Source: Ailurus styani
Taxonomy: Eukaryota > Chordata > Mammalia > Carnivora > Ailuridae
Assembly: GCA_002007465.1 (NCBI GenBank)
Contig: LNAC01000231.1
Location: 2,206,843-2,270,842 of the forward strand
Length of the DNA stretch: 64,000 nucleotides
Direction of reading: 5' to 3'
Below, piece by piece: positions 24,906 through 36,004 of this stretch. Both the position numbers and the translations under genes were made by a program. Every line of letters starts with the position of its first letter. Position 1 is the first letter of the stretch. A model generated the notes under the pieces. The model was not told the origin of the DNA, did no database searches, and saw nothing but the letters and a program-made list of their open reading frames with translations.

Positions 24906-27055
24906 GAAATGAATAATTAACATTTTTAAAACCACTCCATTTTACTATTGGGATAGTTGTGTATTGCTTTCTGTGAAAATTCTACTGCCTAAAGTCACCC
25001 AAGGCCAGGAATAGTAAATGTGCAGTATTTTTGAAGAAACTCCTAAAAAAGCCTACTGAGAGATTTTGAGGTGGCTGAGGTCTATGGTGGTTCTTTCCAG
25101 TTCCGATGCCTCTGTGTGTCTTCCTAGAATACAAGGGGCAATGTTCTGCACAGTCCAGGGAACTGTGCTCTTGCTAAGGTTTATGAGAAGTTCTCACATT
25201 CTCTCACCTCCTCCTAGACTGTTACTCATCCTCACTGCTTGGGGGAGAGAAAGCTTTAACAAGAAGAAGTAGGTATGACACATTTGTTAGTAACCTAAGG
25301 TTATAACAGAGCTTTAGGCATAGATATCAAGTTATATCATTTGATTTGAAGACCTAACATTATTAGTGTAAATTATTTGTTAAACAACCTAAATGTGTTA
25401 AATATTACATAGTCACTCCTTTCAAGGAGTTTAAGTGTTATTGGGAAAAGACATTTTTGCTTGTTTGCTTTTTCTTTTTTTTTTAATGCAAAGTTTGAAC
25501 CAAAAAGGTAAAGATGAATTGAAAGCTTTTATGACTTATTCTTTTTATCTCCAGGTAAGAGAACTAATAAAAACTGCTAATAGCTATTATAGACAATTTT
25601 GAACCCATTGTAAATGTAAAGGTGTTCAAACACAGGAATTCTGTAGTCACTTAATCTCTTACATTGAACAAATGTGGTCATCATCTTTGATATGGCTTCT
25701 GCCTTCCCAAAGACTCAGTAAATAATTAGGCAAAATTTTCTTATCATGAACTTTAACTTTCCTTAACATTTCTTGTTTCTACTGTTCTATCAAGACTCTT
25801 CTGTCTTCTTCTATAAAGATTTTTGGAGTCACTCATTTGTTGAAGATGTTTAATAATCCTGTAATTGACTCTGAGAAATCTGGAGAACTTTCTCATACTC
25901 TGGACATTAATTATTATTATTATTACTATTATTATTATATATCTCAATACTTTGCTCAAGGATTGTGAGTTTTTGCCTTGATAAGATATTTCATGCACCC
26001 CATTTCAATATGAAGTTGGATAAAGAGGCTTGAGCTAGAATTTCTCATAGAAATATTGGATTTGGGGTAGTCTTGAAAAAGGTAGTTTATGTAGGATACG
26101 CTGATCTAAAAAATGTCTTGGAAACACAACAAAATGATGGAAAAGCCACAGGAAGCATGTGAAATGGGAAATCTGTTTAGACAAGTATGAAATAACAAGG
26201 ATGTTTAGGAATTTGACTGTAGGACAGAATGCAGTTACGATTTTTAAAGAAGCAGAAGCACACACCCACAAAAATAAGTGAGATGCACTTTGTATCATTG
26301 GCAGAGAGAAGACACACAAAATATGTAGTGGTCTGAATCATCTCCAAATCTTCTTCTTCATATAGCTCAGTTAGAAATTTTCGAACATGCATCTCAAATA
26401 TCTATATATTTATTCAAAATTACATGTGCATCTTTGACATATCTTTACCTGCATTTTAAAGGAAAATTTCTTTGTGGTGATTGTGGAAATGAATCCACAT
26501 TTTGATAACTTTGAGATGTTAAAGAAGTTTCAGCCACTTCTTATATATCATTAGACTAGCGTTATTTGTTGTTTTTCTCATAATATGGCTGAAGAAAAGT
26601 TTGAGTGAGAGTAGAAATGTCAACCTTTCACTTCTTTGTTGCTCACCTGTGTTTATATTAGTTTTATTTTCAATACATGGGTCCTTTGCAAAAAATGTTT
26701 AGAGGCATTTATCCATTTTGTCAGAATTACTTTCTTTAAAACGTATTCTGAAAATCCACTTAAATATGGCCACGTGACCTGCAGCACACTGGCGGTACAT
26801 AACCCTGTGTGGCAGCACCATCAACCCCTTCACTTTGTGTAGTCCCCAAGCCTCCCGCAGAGACCTCGCCTACATCTACGGGTACCTGGCCATCTGACAT
26901 ATGGACAGCTGAGACTAGCGCCAATCAACATCTTAAATATCAGTGAAGTTCCTTTTCTTATGCTGCTTGATTTAAAAAGTTCTAAGATTTTCTGCACCCA
27001 AAAGGAGGAACCTTCTTCATTAGCTAATGAAAAGCTAGACAAACAGTTTACAATA
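24906..27055. other. Intronic sequence with an ATT microsatellite
   Basis: A short (ATT)n-like run lies at about 25907-25938. A locally GC-richer, CpG-containing patch lies at about 26768-26930. No exon or named repeat was recognised. Confidence 0.4.
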
Positions 27056-27070
27056 ATAACGAAAGATTGA

Positions 27071-27828
27071 GGCTAAAATTAACCAGTCAGAAGTGACAGA
27101 TGTTGGCGAGGATGCAGAGAAAGGGGAACCCTCCTACACTATTGGTGGGAATGCGAGCTGGTGCAGCAACTATGGAGGTTCCTCAAAAAGTTGAAAATAG
27201 AGCTACCCTATGACCCAGCAAATGTATCTCACTATTGAGTATTTACCCTAAAGATACAAATGTAGTGATCCAAAGAGGCACATGCTCCCGAATGTTTATA
27301 GCAGCAATGTCCACAGTAGCCAAATTATGGAAAGAAACTAGATGTCCATTAACAGATAAATGGATAAAGAAGATGTGGGGTATATATATATATATATATA
27401 TATATATCCACATATATATGGAATGGAATACTATGGAATACTATGCGGCCATCAAAAAATGAAATCCTGCCATTTGCAACAATGTGGATGGAAATAGAGG
27501 GTATTATGCTAAGCAAAATAAGTCAGTCAGAGAAAGACAATTATCATATGATCTCACTGATATGAGGAGTTTAAGAGGTGGGGCAGAGGTTGTGGGGGGA
27601 TAGGGAGGGAAAAAATGAAACAAGATGGGACTGGGGAGGGAGACAAACCATAAGAGACTCTTAATCTCATGAAACAAACTGAGGGTTACTGGGGGGTGGG
27701 AGGGAAGGGGTGGCTGGGTTATGGACATTGGGGAGGGTATGTGCTATGGTGAGTGCTGTGAATTATGTAAGACTGATGATTCACAGACCTGTACCCCTGA
27801 AGCAAATAATACATTATATGTTGATAAA
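27071..27828 (+). mobile_element. Carnivore LINE-1 3' part, sense, 5'-truncated
   Basis: The end of ORF2 (frame at 27235-27462, containing WNTMEYYAAIKK) is followed by the carnivore 3' UTR. An internal (TA)n run at about 27381-27408 interrupts ORF2. Flanking repeats ataacgaaagattga (27056-27070) and ataatgaaagattga (27829-27843) differ by one base and mark the target-site duplication. Confidence 0.93.
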
Positions 27829-27843
27829 ATAATGAAAGATTGA

Positions 27844-28084
27844 AATGATTAACTGATTAAGCCCTTGAACTTTAGAGACACAAAAACCTACTATGTATCT
27901 TGTGAACAATGGAGTGATAGAGGATTTATGGCATCTTTTCAAACTTTCTTGTCCTTTAATCTGTGAAATGTTTGTGTTTTATTTGTAGCTACATCACACT
28001 GCAATTCTGAAAATTAAATATCATACATATACATTTCTAGCATAGTCTAAACTGCATATTTTAATAATCCTATTTTTGTTTGGT
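27844..28084. other. Short unique intronic gap
   Basis: No feature is recognised between the two L1 copies. Confidence 0.4.
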
Positions 28085-28146
28085 TTTTTATTATTATTTT
28101 TTTCATCATGAAAAGTATACTGTTCAATCCCCATCACCCTTTTCCT

Positions 28147-28385
28147 CCATCGCCCCCTGACCTCCCATCTGCTAACCATCAATTTGTTCTCCATAGCTAA
28201 GACTGTTTTATGATTTCTCTCTCTCTTTTCCTTTGCTCATTTGTTTTGTTTCTAAAATTCCACANCCATCGCCCCCTGACCTCCCATCTGCTAACCATCA
28301 ATTTGTTCTCCATAGCTAAGACTCTGTTTTATGATTTCTCTCTCTCTTTTCCTTTGCTCATTTGTTTTGTTTCTAAAATTCCACA
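28147..28385. other. Tandem duplication around a single N (copy 1 / N / copy 2)
   Basis: 28147-28264 (118 bp) repeats as 28266-28385 (120 bp), separated by one N at 28265. The copies differ by a 2-base insertion (gactg versus gactctg). The pattern fits two haplotype or contig ends joined without merging. Confidence 0.9.
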
Positions 28386-28464
28386 TATGAGTGAAATCAT
28401 GGTATTTGTCTTTCTCTGACTGGCTTATTTTGCTTAGCCTTATACTCTCTAGCTCTATCCATGT

Positions 28465-28794
28465 TGCAATGGCAAGATTTCACTTTTTTACGGCTGAATA
28501 AATTTATATATATATACATACACATACACACATACCACACCCTCTTTTCTCTTCATCTATCAATGGACGTTTGGTCTGCTTCCATAATTTGGCTGTTATA
28601 AATAATGCTGCTGTAAACATAGGGCTGCNTGCAAATGGCAAGATTTCACTTTTTTACGGCTGAATAAATTTATATATATATACATACACATACACACATA
28701 CCACACCCTCTTTTCTCTTCATCTATCAATGGACGTTTGGTCTGCTTCCATAATTTGGCTGTTATAAATAATGCTGCTGTAAACATAGGGCTGC
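28465..28794. other. Second tandem duplication around a single N
   Basis: 28465-28628 (164 bp) repeats as 28630-28794 (165 bp), separated by one N at 28629. The visible difference is one extra a near the start of copy 2. Both lie within the same L1 copy. Confidence 0.9.
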
Positions 28795-29985
28795 ATGTAT
28801 CCCTTAGAATGTGTATTTTTATATTTTTGAGGTGAATACCCAGTAGTGCAATTCCTGGATCACAAAGTAGTTCCATTTTTTATTTTTGAGGAACCTCCGT
28901 ATTGTCTTCCACAGTGGATGCACCAGTTTGCATTCTCATCAACAATGGAAGAAAGTTTCTCTTTCTCCACGCCCTCCCAACACTTTTGTTTCTTGTGTTT
29001 TTAATTTTAGCCATTCTGACAAGTGTGACAGCTCATTGTAGCTTTGATTTGCCTTTCCCTGATGATGAGTGATGTTGAGTATCTTTTCAAGTGTGTTTTG
29101 ACCATCTGTATGTTTTCTTTGGAGAAGTGTCAGTTCGTGTCTTCTGCCTATTTTTAATTGGATTATTTGTATTTTGGGTGTCAAGTTGTATAAGTTTTTT
29201 TATGTATTTTAGATACTAACCCTTTATCAGATATGTCATTTACAAATATTTTTTTCCCATTCAATAGGTTGTCTTTAAGTTCTGTTGATTATTTCCTCTG
29301 CTGTACAGAAATTTCTTATTTTGATGCAGTCCCAATAGTTTATTTTTGCTTTTATTTCCCTTACCTCAGGAGACATAGCTAGAAAAACGTTGGTAAAGCC
29401 AATGTCAGAGACATTACTTCCTGTGCACTTGTCAAGGGCTTTTACTGGTACTGGCATAAGAATAGAAAACCCAGAAGTAAACCCACAGTTATCTGGTCAA
29501 TTAATCTTCAACAAAAGAGGAATGAATATACAATGGGAAAAAGTCTCTTCAACAAATGGTGTTGGGAAAACTGGACAGCAACATGCAGAAGAATGAAACT
29601 TGACCACTTGCTTTCACCATACACAAAAATAAACTCAAAATGGATTAAAGACTTAAAAGTGAGATTTGACACAGTAAAAGTCTGGAATTGTGATACCTCC
29701 AGTTTCACTTTTCTTTTTCAAGATTGCTTTGGTTATTTGAGGTCTTTTGTTGTTCCATACAAATTTTAGGATTGTTTGTTCCAGTTCTGTGATAATTGCC
29801 ATTGGTAGTTTGATAGGGATTGCATTACATGTATAGATTGCTTTGGGTAGTATAGACATTTTAACAATATTTGTTCTTCTAACCCATGAGCATGGAACGT
29901 CTTTCTGTTTCGTTGCATCATTTTGAATTTCATTCATCAGCATTTTATAGTTTTCGGAGTATAGGTTTTTCACCTTTTTGGTAAC

Positions 29986-30850
29986 CTGTCTTTCCCATCA
30001 AATACAGTATCGTGATCATTTTGATGGTGTATGTGTAAAATGGGAATAATAGAATTTACATGTCTGTATGCAGTCTTTTGAGGTCTTTTGAGGATTTTCG
30101 CATATGTGGCAATATATATTGCTCTTTATCCTTTCAGCAAAGCACATATAATCACCACTGTTCTGTGAATTCCCCTTTCTACCTCTTAAATGTCTGGTTA
30201 GTGGGGACCCAAAGATTCCAGTGAGTCAATGTACATAACTTTGTACATAACATAGCTATGTTACTGTATACAACAGCAATCTGGTGCTACTGTTTTGCCC
30301 TTGGCATTCTTAGGTGGTGCCTGATTCCCCTCCTCTGTCATAGCTCAGTTGTGTTATGTTCTGTATAGAGATTTCAGTTAGGGATATTGCCTGTGGCTTT
30401 TATCCTGCCATCCAGTGTGGAAAATGTGTACATATTTCATACTTGACACTTACCAATTACCTCTCAACAGATCATCCAGCTTAACTTTAACAAAATAGTG
30501 TTTTTGAGTGAATGGGGAAAAAATTTATGCCAGTTATTGAATGTTAATTTTTAATCTCTTAGATATTCCCAGGACAAGGGAACCATAGGATTTGGAGTTG
30601 AGGATGTGGCAATTAACAACTAGGACACATCCAAGCTTTTACAGAACAGGTTGTCTGATTATTTACCCTGTTTTGGGCCATTACTTTCAGAGAATTAGTA
30701 GGCAAAGTTCACTCTAAGATTCCTTATCTCAGAGATGGAGGGAATATATTTAGTTGGAATTGGGAAAATGAGGCAGGCTAGAGATTAGCCTATGAAAAAG
30801 ATTGTGAGATCTTCATGATGATCTTATGTTATATATATTAAAGAATTTGT
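29986..30850. other. Intronic sequence, nothing recognised
   Basis: No exon, RNA gene or named repeat is seen in this stretch. Confidence 0.4.
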
Positions 30851-30851
30851 G

Positions 30852-30970
30852 AGGGTGCTTGACTAGTTCAGTTGGTGGAGCATGACACTCAATCTCTGAG
30901 TCATGAGTTCAAGCCCCACATTGGGCAGGAAGCCTACTTAAAAAAATCTTTTTAAAAATAAAAATAATTT
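30852..30970 (+). repeat. Short old CAN-SINE, sense
   Basis: The tRNA-Lys-like head shows gttcagttggtggagcatg and an intact B-box-like gagttcaagcccc. It is followed directly by gcctacttaaaa and an A-rich tail, without the pyrimidine-rich block of the younger copies. This is an early SINEC form or a deletion derivative. Confidence 0.85.
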
Positions 30971-33589
30971 AAAAATAATATTATGATATGCATTTAGAAA
31001 TTTTAATTTTTAAAATTACTCCCTATTTGGGTGGGAATTGATGAGATTAAAAAAAAAGTAGAAAAAATCTGATGAGCATAAATTATGCACATGAACCAGG
31101 AAATTACTTTTGTTCTTACACTGGAGGCTCTGGAAAGGCTAATTAATGCAAAAGGAGAACTGGCTAATGAGACCCGTATACGTATTTTGTGGACTAGAAG
31201 AAACATGTCTTCCTGAGCAATGTCCTTGTAAGTTATATACAGGATGGGGAGGCAGCCTACTGTGGTGGTAAGAACATAATAAAACTTGGATGCCAAAGGT
31301 CTGATTTGAGATTCCAGAGCCATGACAATGAAAATCATGACCATTTTTATATCTTTCAGTAGTAACATTTGTTTTATTTTCCTTAAAGGATTATTGTAAG
31401 GATAAATGATGCATGGGAAAAAATATTTCAATCTTGTAAATTTCCAAACAAATTTCAGCTGTTACTACTACTAAAATGGCAGCTCATTAAGAATTGGTTA
31501 AAATTACAAGGTCTCCAAAAACTTAAGATTCAGAGACAAGATCTTTAAGACTAAATTCACTCATCAGTTCATTTTCCATAGATCAATTAATTGCATTTCC
31601 TTATAATTTTTGTTTCTCAAGTACATGCTCTTTCTGAATAATTTCTCCTAATTTAAAAGTAATGATATCCATTTTAATAGGTGACAATCAGATTTGGAAA
31701 TTGCAATATATTTTCTTTCTGCTTCTTAGCTTGCTTTATGAAGGTTATATATTGCCTTATTTTATAATCACCCTATGATCTCTCAGCTCCTGAAATGTGG
31801 GTTTTTTTGGGTGGGGGGAGAACAGGAAATTTTATTTTCTCCAGTGTAAAACTATTGTGCTCTTTGTGAAAAGATGGAGGAAAAATTGATGAAATTTAGA
31901 GCTGATCAGGCTTATGGTACTTTAGTTTATTGTGAAAATGAAGATTCAATATGGCAGATATATCTATATCTATATCTATATCTACATATAGATATAGATA
32001 TATATATATATATGAACTTGCCCTAGTTTGTATAGTATCAAGTGGCTGTTTATAAGGATGGACTCTGGATTGGCTGCAATAGTAGATGAAGATATAAGTT
32101 AAGCAAAGATATTTTCCTGTGTCTACCACTTAGTATGCTAAACTGTGTACTTAATCATCTTCTAAGGGAAAACACACAGGTTCATAGATAGATTTTTCTT
32201 GCAATAGAGACATCCAACAAGACAGCTCTGAAGTATGTGATTAACTTAAAATAATGGTGGCCCTTAGGGTTTCAGGCTTTTTCTGCTTCATAACATTTTA
32301 GGTCTGTTATTACCTTAGGTGAACCCAATTCCCTGAGAAAGAAGATGCTGAATTAATTCTTCTGTGACTTATGTCATCAGTATATCTGAAATAGGAATAA
32401 AACTATGTGTCTCTACGATTTATGAGATTCTAGGTAGCTTTTTTTTTTAACATTTCACAAAAATTGCCCAGTTTTCTATACCATTGTAATCATTATGGAC
32501 TCTTAGAAACCTTCATATACAGACAAATGAGATTAAACATATGTATGCACATGCACATGCACACATACACACAAATTCATTTACTGTGCAGAGTTCAAGA
32601 ATATTCTTTCATTGGATTTTCTCTGATACACGATCTAATAAAATAAGAAGTTCCTTCAAAGTAAATGTTTCTTTGCCTCACTATCTTCAAACACACCATA
32701 TAATGAGTGAACAAACACTAGTCAGATTTCTGATGATTTCAGGACAGATTGCATATGCTACCTTACTTTTTGCCAGGATTGCATTACTGGCACTTTTTCA
32801 GGATGTTTATATCTAAAAATAACCCAGATCCTTTTTTTCTTTGGGCAAAGATCGGCTACAAAAATAACTGATCATTTGTGTAGTAACCCATAATAGACAT
32901 GACACATTATAATCTGGTTAATAATGGTTTGATATATAGATGAATTTAATTGGAATATATTTATTGAATAAACTAATAAATGATTTTTCAAGCTATATTG
33001 AATTCTAGTAAGATTGTCTCATTGTCTAATGAGTATCTAGCAAGATAATCTATCTTCTTAGTTCATGCTAGTATATAATATTGTCATTCATTTACTTTTG
33101 TGTTAAGAAAGCAATTACCTAATTTTTTTCTTCGTTCTTATTTTCTCTGGAATCTATTAAAACCTCTTCAATAAAGTCATTTCTGAAAATGCTACAAAGC
33201 AGATGTGCCCATAAAATAAAAGTAATTTAAAGAGGAGAATTAAACATGAAAGCCTCAAAAGCTAGATCTTAAACAGTAAAAATTCATTGTATCAGTGATT
33301 ATCCCAATAGTATTAGAGGAAAAAATTTCCAAAAGTGAAACTATGGCAAAATTAGAGAAGCAATGAAAAGAATGATATATCACCAACAGTATTCAATCTA
33401 GAACAGCTACCTAACTGGGCATTTTCCAAGGAGAGTTACATGGAGCACCAATATATCATGGTATATTGTAATTTATTAATGAATGTTTCCCCAAGAGTTT
33501 ATAATCAAATTTTCAAAATTCTACATGTTATATTCTCTTCTTGGGAGTTGCAATGCATCTAAAGTTTCTGAGAAGTATTTAATTGGAAA
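30971..33589. other. Intronic sequence with simple repeats
   Basis: It is mostly unique. A hexamer-like (TATATC)n run that folds on itself lies at about 31957-32013, with 13-bp arms 31971-31983 and 31990-32002. A short (CA)n-like stretch lies near 32547-32572. No exon was found. Confidence 0.45.
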
Positions 33590-33925
33590 TGTGTAGGTAA
33601 ATTCACATAACATAAAATTTACTTCTAAATATGTACAATTCAGTGGTGCCTGGGTGGCTCAGTGGGTTAAAGCCTCTGCCTTCAGCTCAGGTCATGATCT
33701 CAGAGTCCTGGGGTCGGGCCCCACATCGGACTCCCTGCTCAGTGGGGAGCCTGCTTCCTCTTCCCTCTCTGCTTGCCTCTCTGCCTACTTGTGATCTCTC
33801 CCTCTGTCAAATAAATAAATAAATAATCTTAAAAAAATGTACAATTCAATGTCATTAAGTACATTCACAAGGTTATATAACCATCACCACTGCCTCCTTC
33901 CAGGTATATAACTTTGTGATTGTTA
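33590..33925 (-). repeat. Old LINE-1 3' UTR fragment, antisense, interrupted by a SINE
   Basis: The text cataacataaaatttac before the SINE and tcattaagtacattcacaag after it are parts of one L1M 3' UTR in reverse. The SINE insertion duplicated atgtacaattca. Confidence 0.6.
33643..33836 (+). repeat. CAN-SINE (SINEC), full length, sense
   Basis: The head gtgcctgggtggctcagtg is followed by the pyrimidine-rich block with ctgcctacttgtgatctct and a taaa-unit tail. A perfect 12-bp duplication atgtacaattca flanks it (33631-33642, 33837-33848). It lies about 540 bp upstream of exon A. Confidence 0.95.
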
Positions 33926-34380
33926 ATTTGACCATGAAACAGTTTTCTTCTGGAATATCTTTTAATTTTGGTATGTCCAGAAAATATAATTATGGAAACA
34001 CCAATCTAATCCAATCCTTTCAATTTAAAAACTGAAAATAGAAAATGTGATTTAAGGAGATTAAATGTCTTGCTGAAGATTACACAGGTCATTGGGATAC
34101 AGCCAGTCAGTATTTCATTGATATTTCCCACTTCCAAGAACAGGGGCTTTTTTATTTCTAGGTATTTTCCCCTAGTTTCCATTGGTGTTGCCTGGATCCA
34201 ATGATCCAGTAATCTACAAATGATACATTACAATTTGACCTAGAAGAATTCGGGACTAAAACAAATACATTACTTTTTAAAAGCTACATTGTATTTGTTT
34301 TATAACTCTCACTGTGATTTTCTTATGAGAACTTTCATTGTAAGAACTCTCTTTAATTTACATAATTCTTTTGTTCTTAG

Positions 34381-34839
34381 GTCTTTTTAAGATTGTGGCT
34401 GATAAAACTCCATATCTCACTATGGAAGAAATAACAAGGACCATTCATATTGGATCAAGTAGACTAGGGCATCCTTGCTTCTATCATCAGAAGGACCTAA
34501 AATTAGAGAATCTCATTGTAAAACACGGTGAGCAAATCATGCTCAACTCAGTTGAAGAGATCAGTGGAGAAATAATGGTGAACTGTGGAGTGGTAAGGAA
34601 TCATCAGAATCACTCGTTTACTTTGCCTTTGTCACAAGAAGGAGAATTCTATGAGTGTGAAGATGAACATATTTATACCCTAAAGGAGATTGTTGAATGG
34701 AAGATCCCAAAGAACAGAACACGAACTGTGAAGCTTACTGGTTTTTCAAATAAGTGGGACTTAACAAATCCATTCCCTAAAGGCTTTTATGGTGCTCTGA
34801 TTCTCAAGCCTGTTTATGAGATTCAAGGTGTGATGAAAT
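34381..34839 (+). CDS. THEMIS: THEMIS internal coding exon A (CABIT-1 portion)
   Basis: This exon encodes about residues 84-236 of THEMIS, the T-lineage protein needed for thymocyte positive selection, which binds GRB2 and tunes SHP-1 and LAT signalling downstream of the T-cell receptor. That role is family knowledge. The sequence shows an acceptor ttgttcttag before 34381 and a donor gtaagt at 34840. The exon is 459 bp, starting with two bases of a split glycine codon and ending with one base of a split phenylalanine codon (phase 1-1). The translation begins [19 protein letters not shown]. The CABIT core is visible: a cysteine in IMVNCGVV (near residue 152-153), then [11 protein letters not shown]. 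The open frame is intact. The ATG-less frame extending 10 bases upstream is intron. Identity is assigned from remembered THEMIS sequence, and paralogue THEMIS2 is unlikely given the close match. Confidence 0.96.
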
Positions 34840-35644
34840 GTAAGTATCCACTGAGAATGATGTTCTATGAGGGTGAGCGTTGTGGGGTTTGGGAAGGAGG
34901 AAGGCTTTAGAGTTTGAAGAATGTGACCCTGTCCCTGACTTGGCCTTTAAGGCCACTGAGAGTTAGATTCTCATCTATAAATAAGTAAACCATGTATTTG
35001 CTGTAAAGATCAAATTGAATAATGTATATAAATACATATTATAAGTTGTGTGGTGCTATCCAAATGTAAATTGCAGTGACTGGCAGGTGCAGACAGGTTA
35101 AACTAATTCATTTCTATCACTGCCAGTTAAACATGGTCAGAAAGGAATTATTTTTAAAGATAGAGCATATTTGGTTAGAAAGATGCTTTCTTATATGAAT
35201 TCTGTTTATCTCTGCTCCTATAAATATTGTTGGTTGTTGGTCACTTACAAAAATATGAAAAAACTATTGTGAATCTTTGGGTAGGTTTTAGAACTACATG
35301 TTAAATTTTGTTACATGTAAGTAATTTAACCAGAAATTAATTAATTCATCTAAATTAAAGGTACATGTAAGGTTACATTTTAATACTGCAAAAAATTGAG
35401 GCCATAGCATGATCATTTTTAATATGACAAAAAAATGGATGTCACAGCAAATTTTAGACCTCACATTAGTGTTTTGTTAGCTATCCCAAAATGTGTAATT
35501 GAAATTGATAATTGAGTTTCCTCACTTTTCATAAATAATGGATATAGCATTTTCTCATTTTAAAATTTGTTAATTTTTAAAAACCATTGGCATCTCCTAT
35601 CACACAGCTGCAAATGTAGGCCAACTCAGAACCTAAGCATGTGA

Positions 35645-35945
35645 ACAAGGTGGTTACTGCATTTAATGAATTTAGATTAGGGATCAACAAAGGCTTCTCT
35701 GAGGAAATGGCATTTAAACTAAGACCTGGAGGATGAATAGGAGATAATAAGGCAAAGAAAGAGGAGACAACATTGGAGGAAGTTATAGCAGTTTCTGGGA
35801 GGGCAAGTAAGCAAGATATTGGAGCTTCAGTATAGCTGGTGTGAGAAAAGAGAGGACAGGATGAGACAAACATCAAAACATGCAATGGGGTAGTAGAATC
35901 AGCCATGGAGAATCTTGACATACATGTTAAGGGGTTAACATTTGT
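35645..35945 (-). repeat. L2 fragment, antisense
   Basis: The text around aaggcttctctgaggaaatg and aaactaagacctggaggatg is the reverse of the conserved L2 3' region. Edges are approximate. Confidence 0.65.
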
Positions 35946-35979
35946 CCAAAGGGCAAATTAATAAAGGGATTCAGTGGAA

Positions 35980-36004
35980 GGGACAGGGACAGGGACAGGG
36001 ACAG
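35980..36004. repeat. (GGGACA)n simple repeat
   Basis: About four units of ggacag in tandem. Confidence 0.85.

Larger units (their letters stand above)
28085..29985 (-). mobile_element. LINE-1, antisense, with an internal inversion and two assembly duplications
   Basis: The reversed 3' UTR and ORF2 end run from about 28085 to 29440. From about 29446 to 29680 the sequence switches to sense ORF2. It then returns to antisense until about 29985 (reversed frame at 29653-29973, with [18 protein letters not shown]). The switched block is the piece expected at that point in L1 but flipped in place. Two single-N positions (28265, 28629) each separate near-identical copies, so the true length is about 280 bp shorter if those are artefacts. 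Confidence 0.85.

Noticed and set aside
28210..28419. 69-codon frame crossing the N
   Set aside because: Produced by the false duplication inside an L1.
30852..30930. A tRNA-Lys gene
   Set aside because: The tRNA-like head with a B-box is followed by a SINE tail and cannot fold as a complete tRNA; it is a CAN-SINE.
1..34380. Upstream THEMIS coding exons
   Set aside because: No frame resembling the N-terminal CABIT-1 segment was found; they probably lie before the window.
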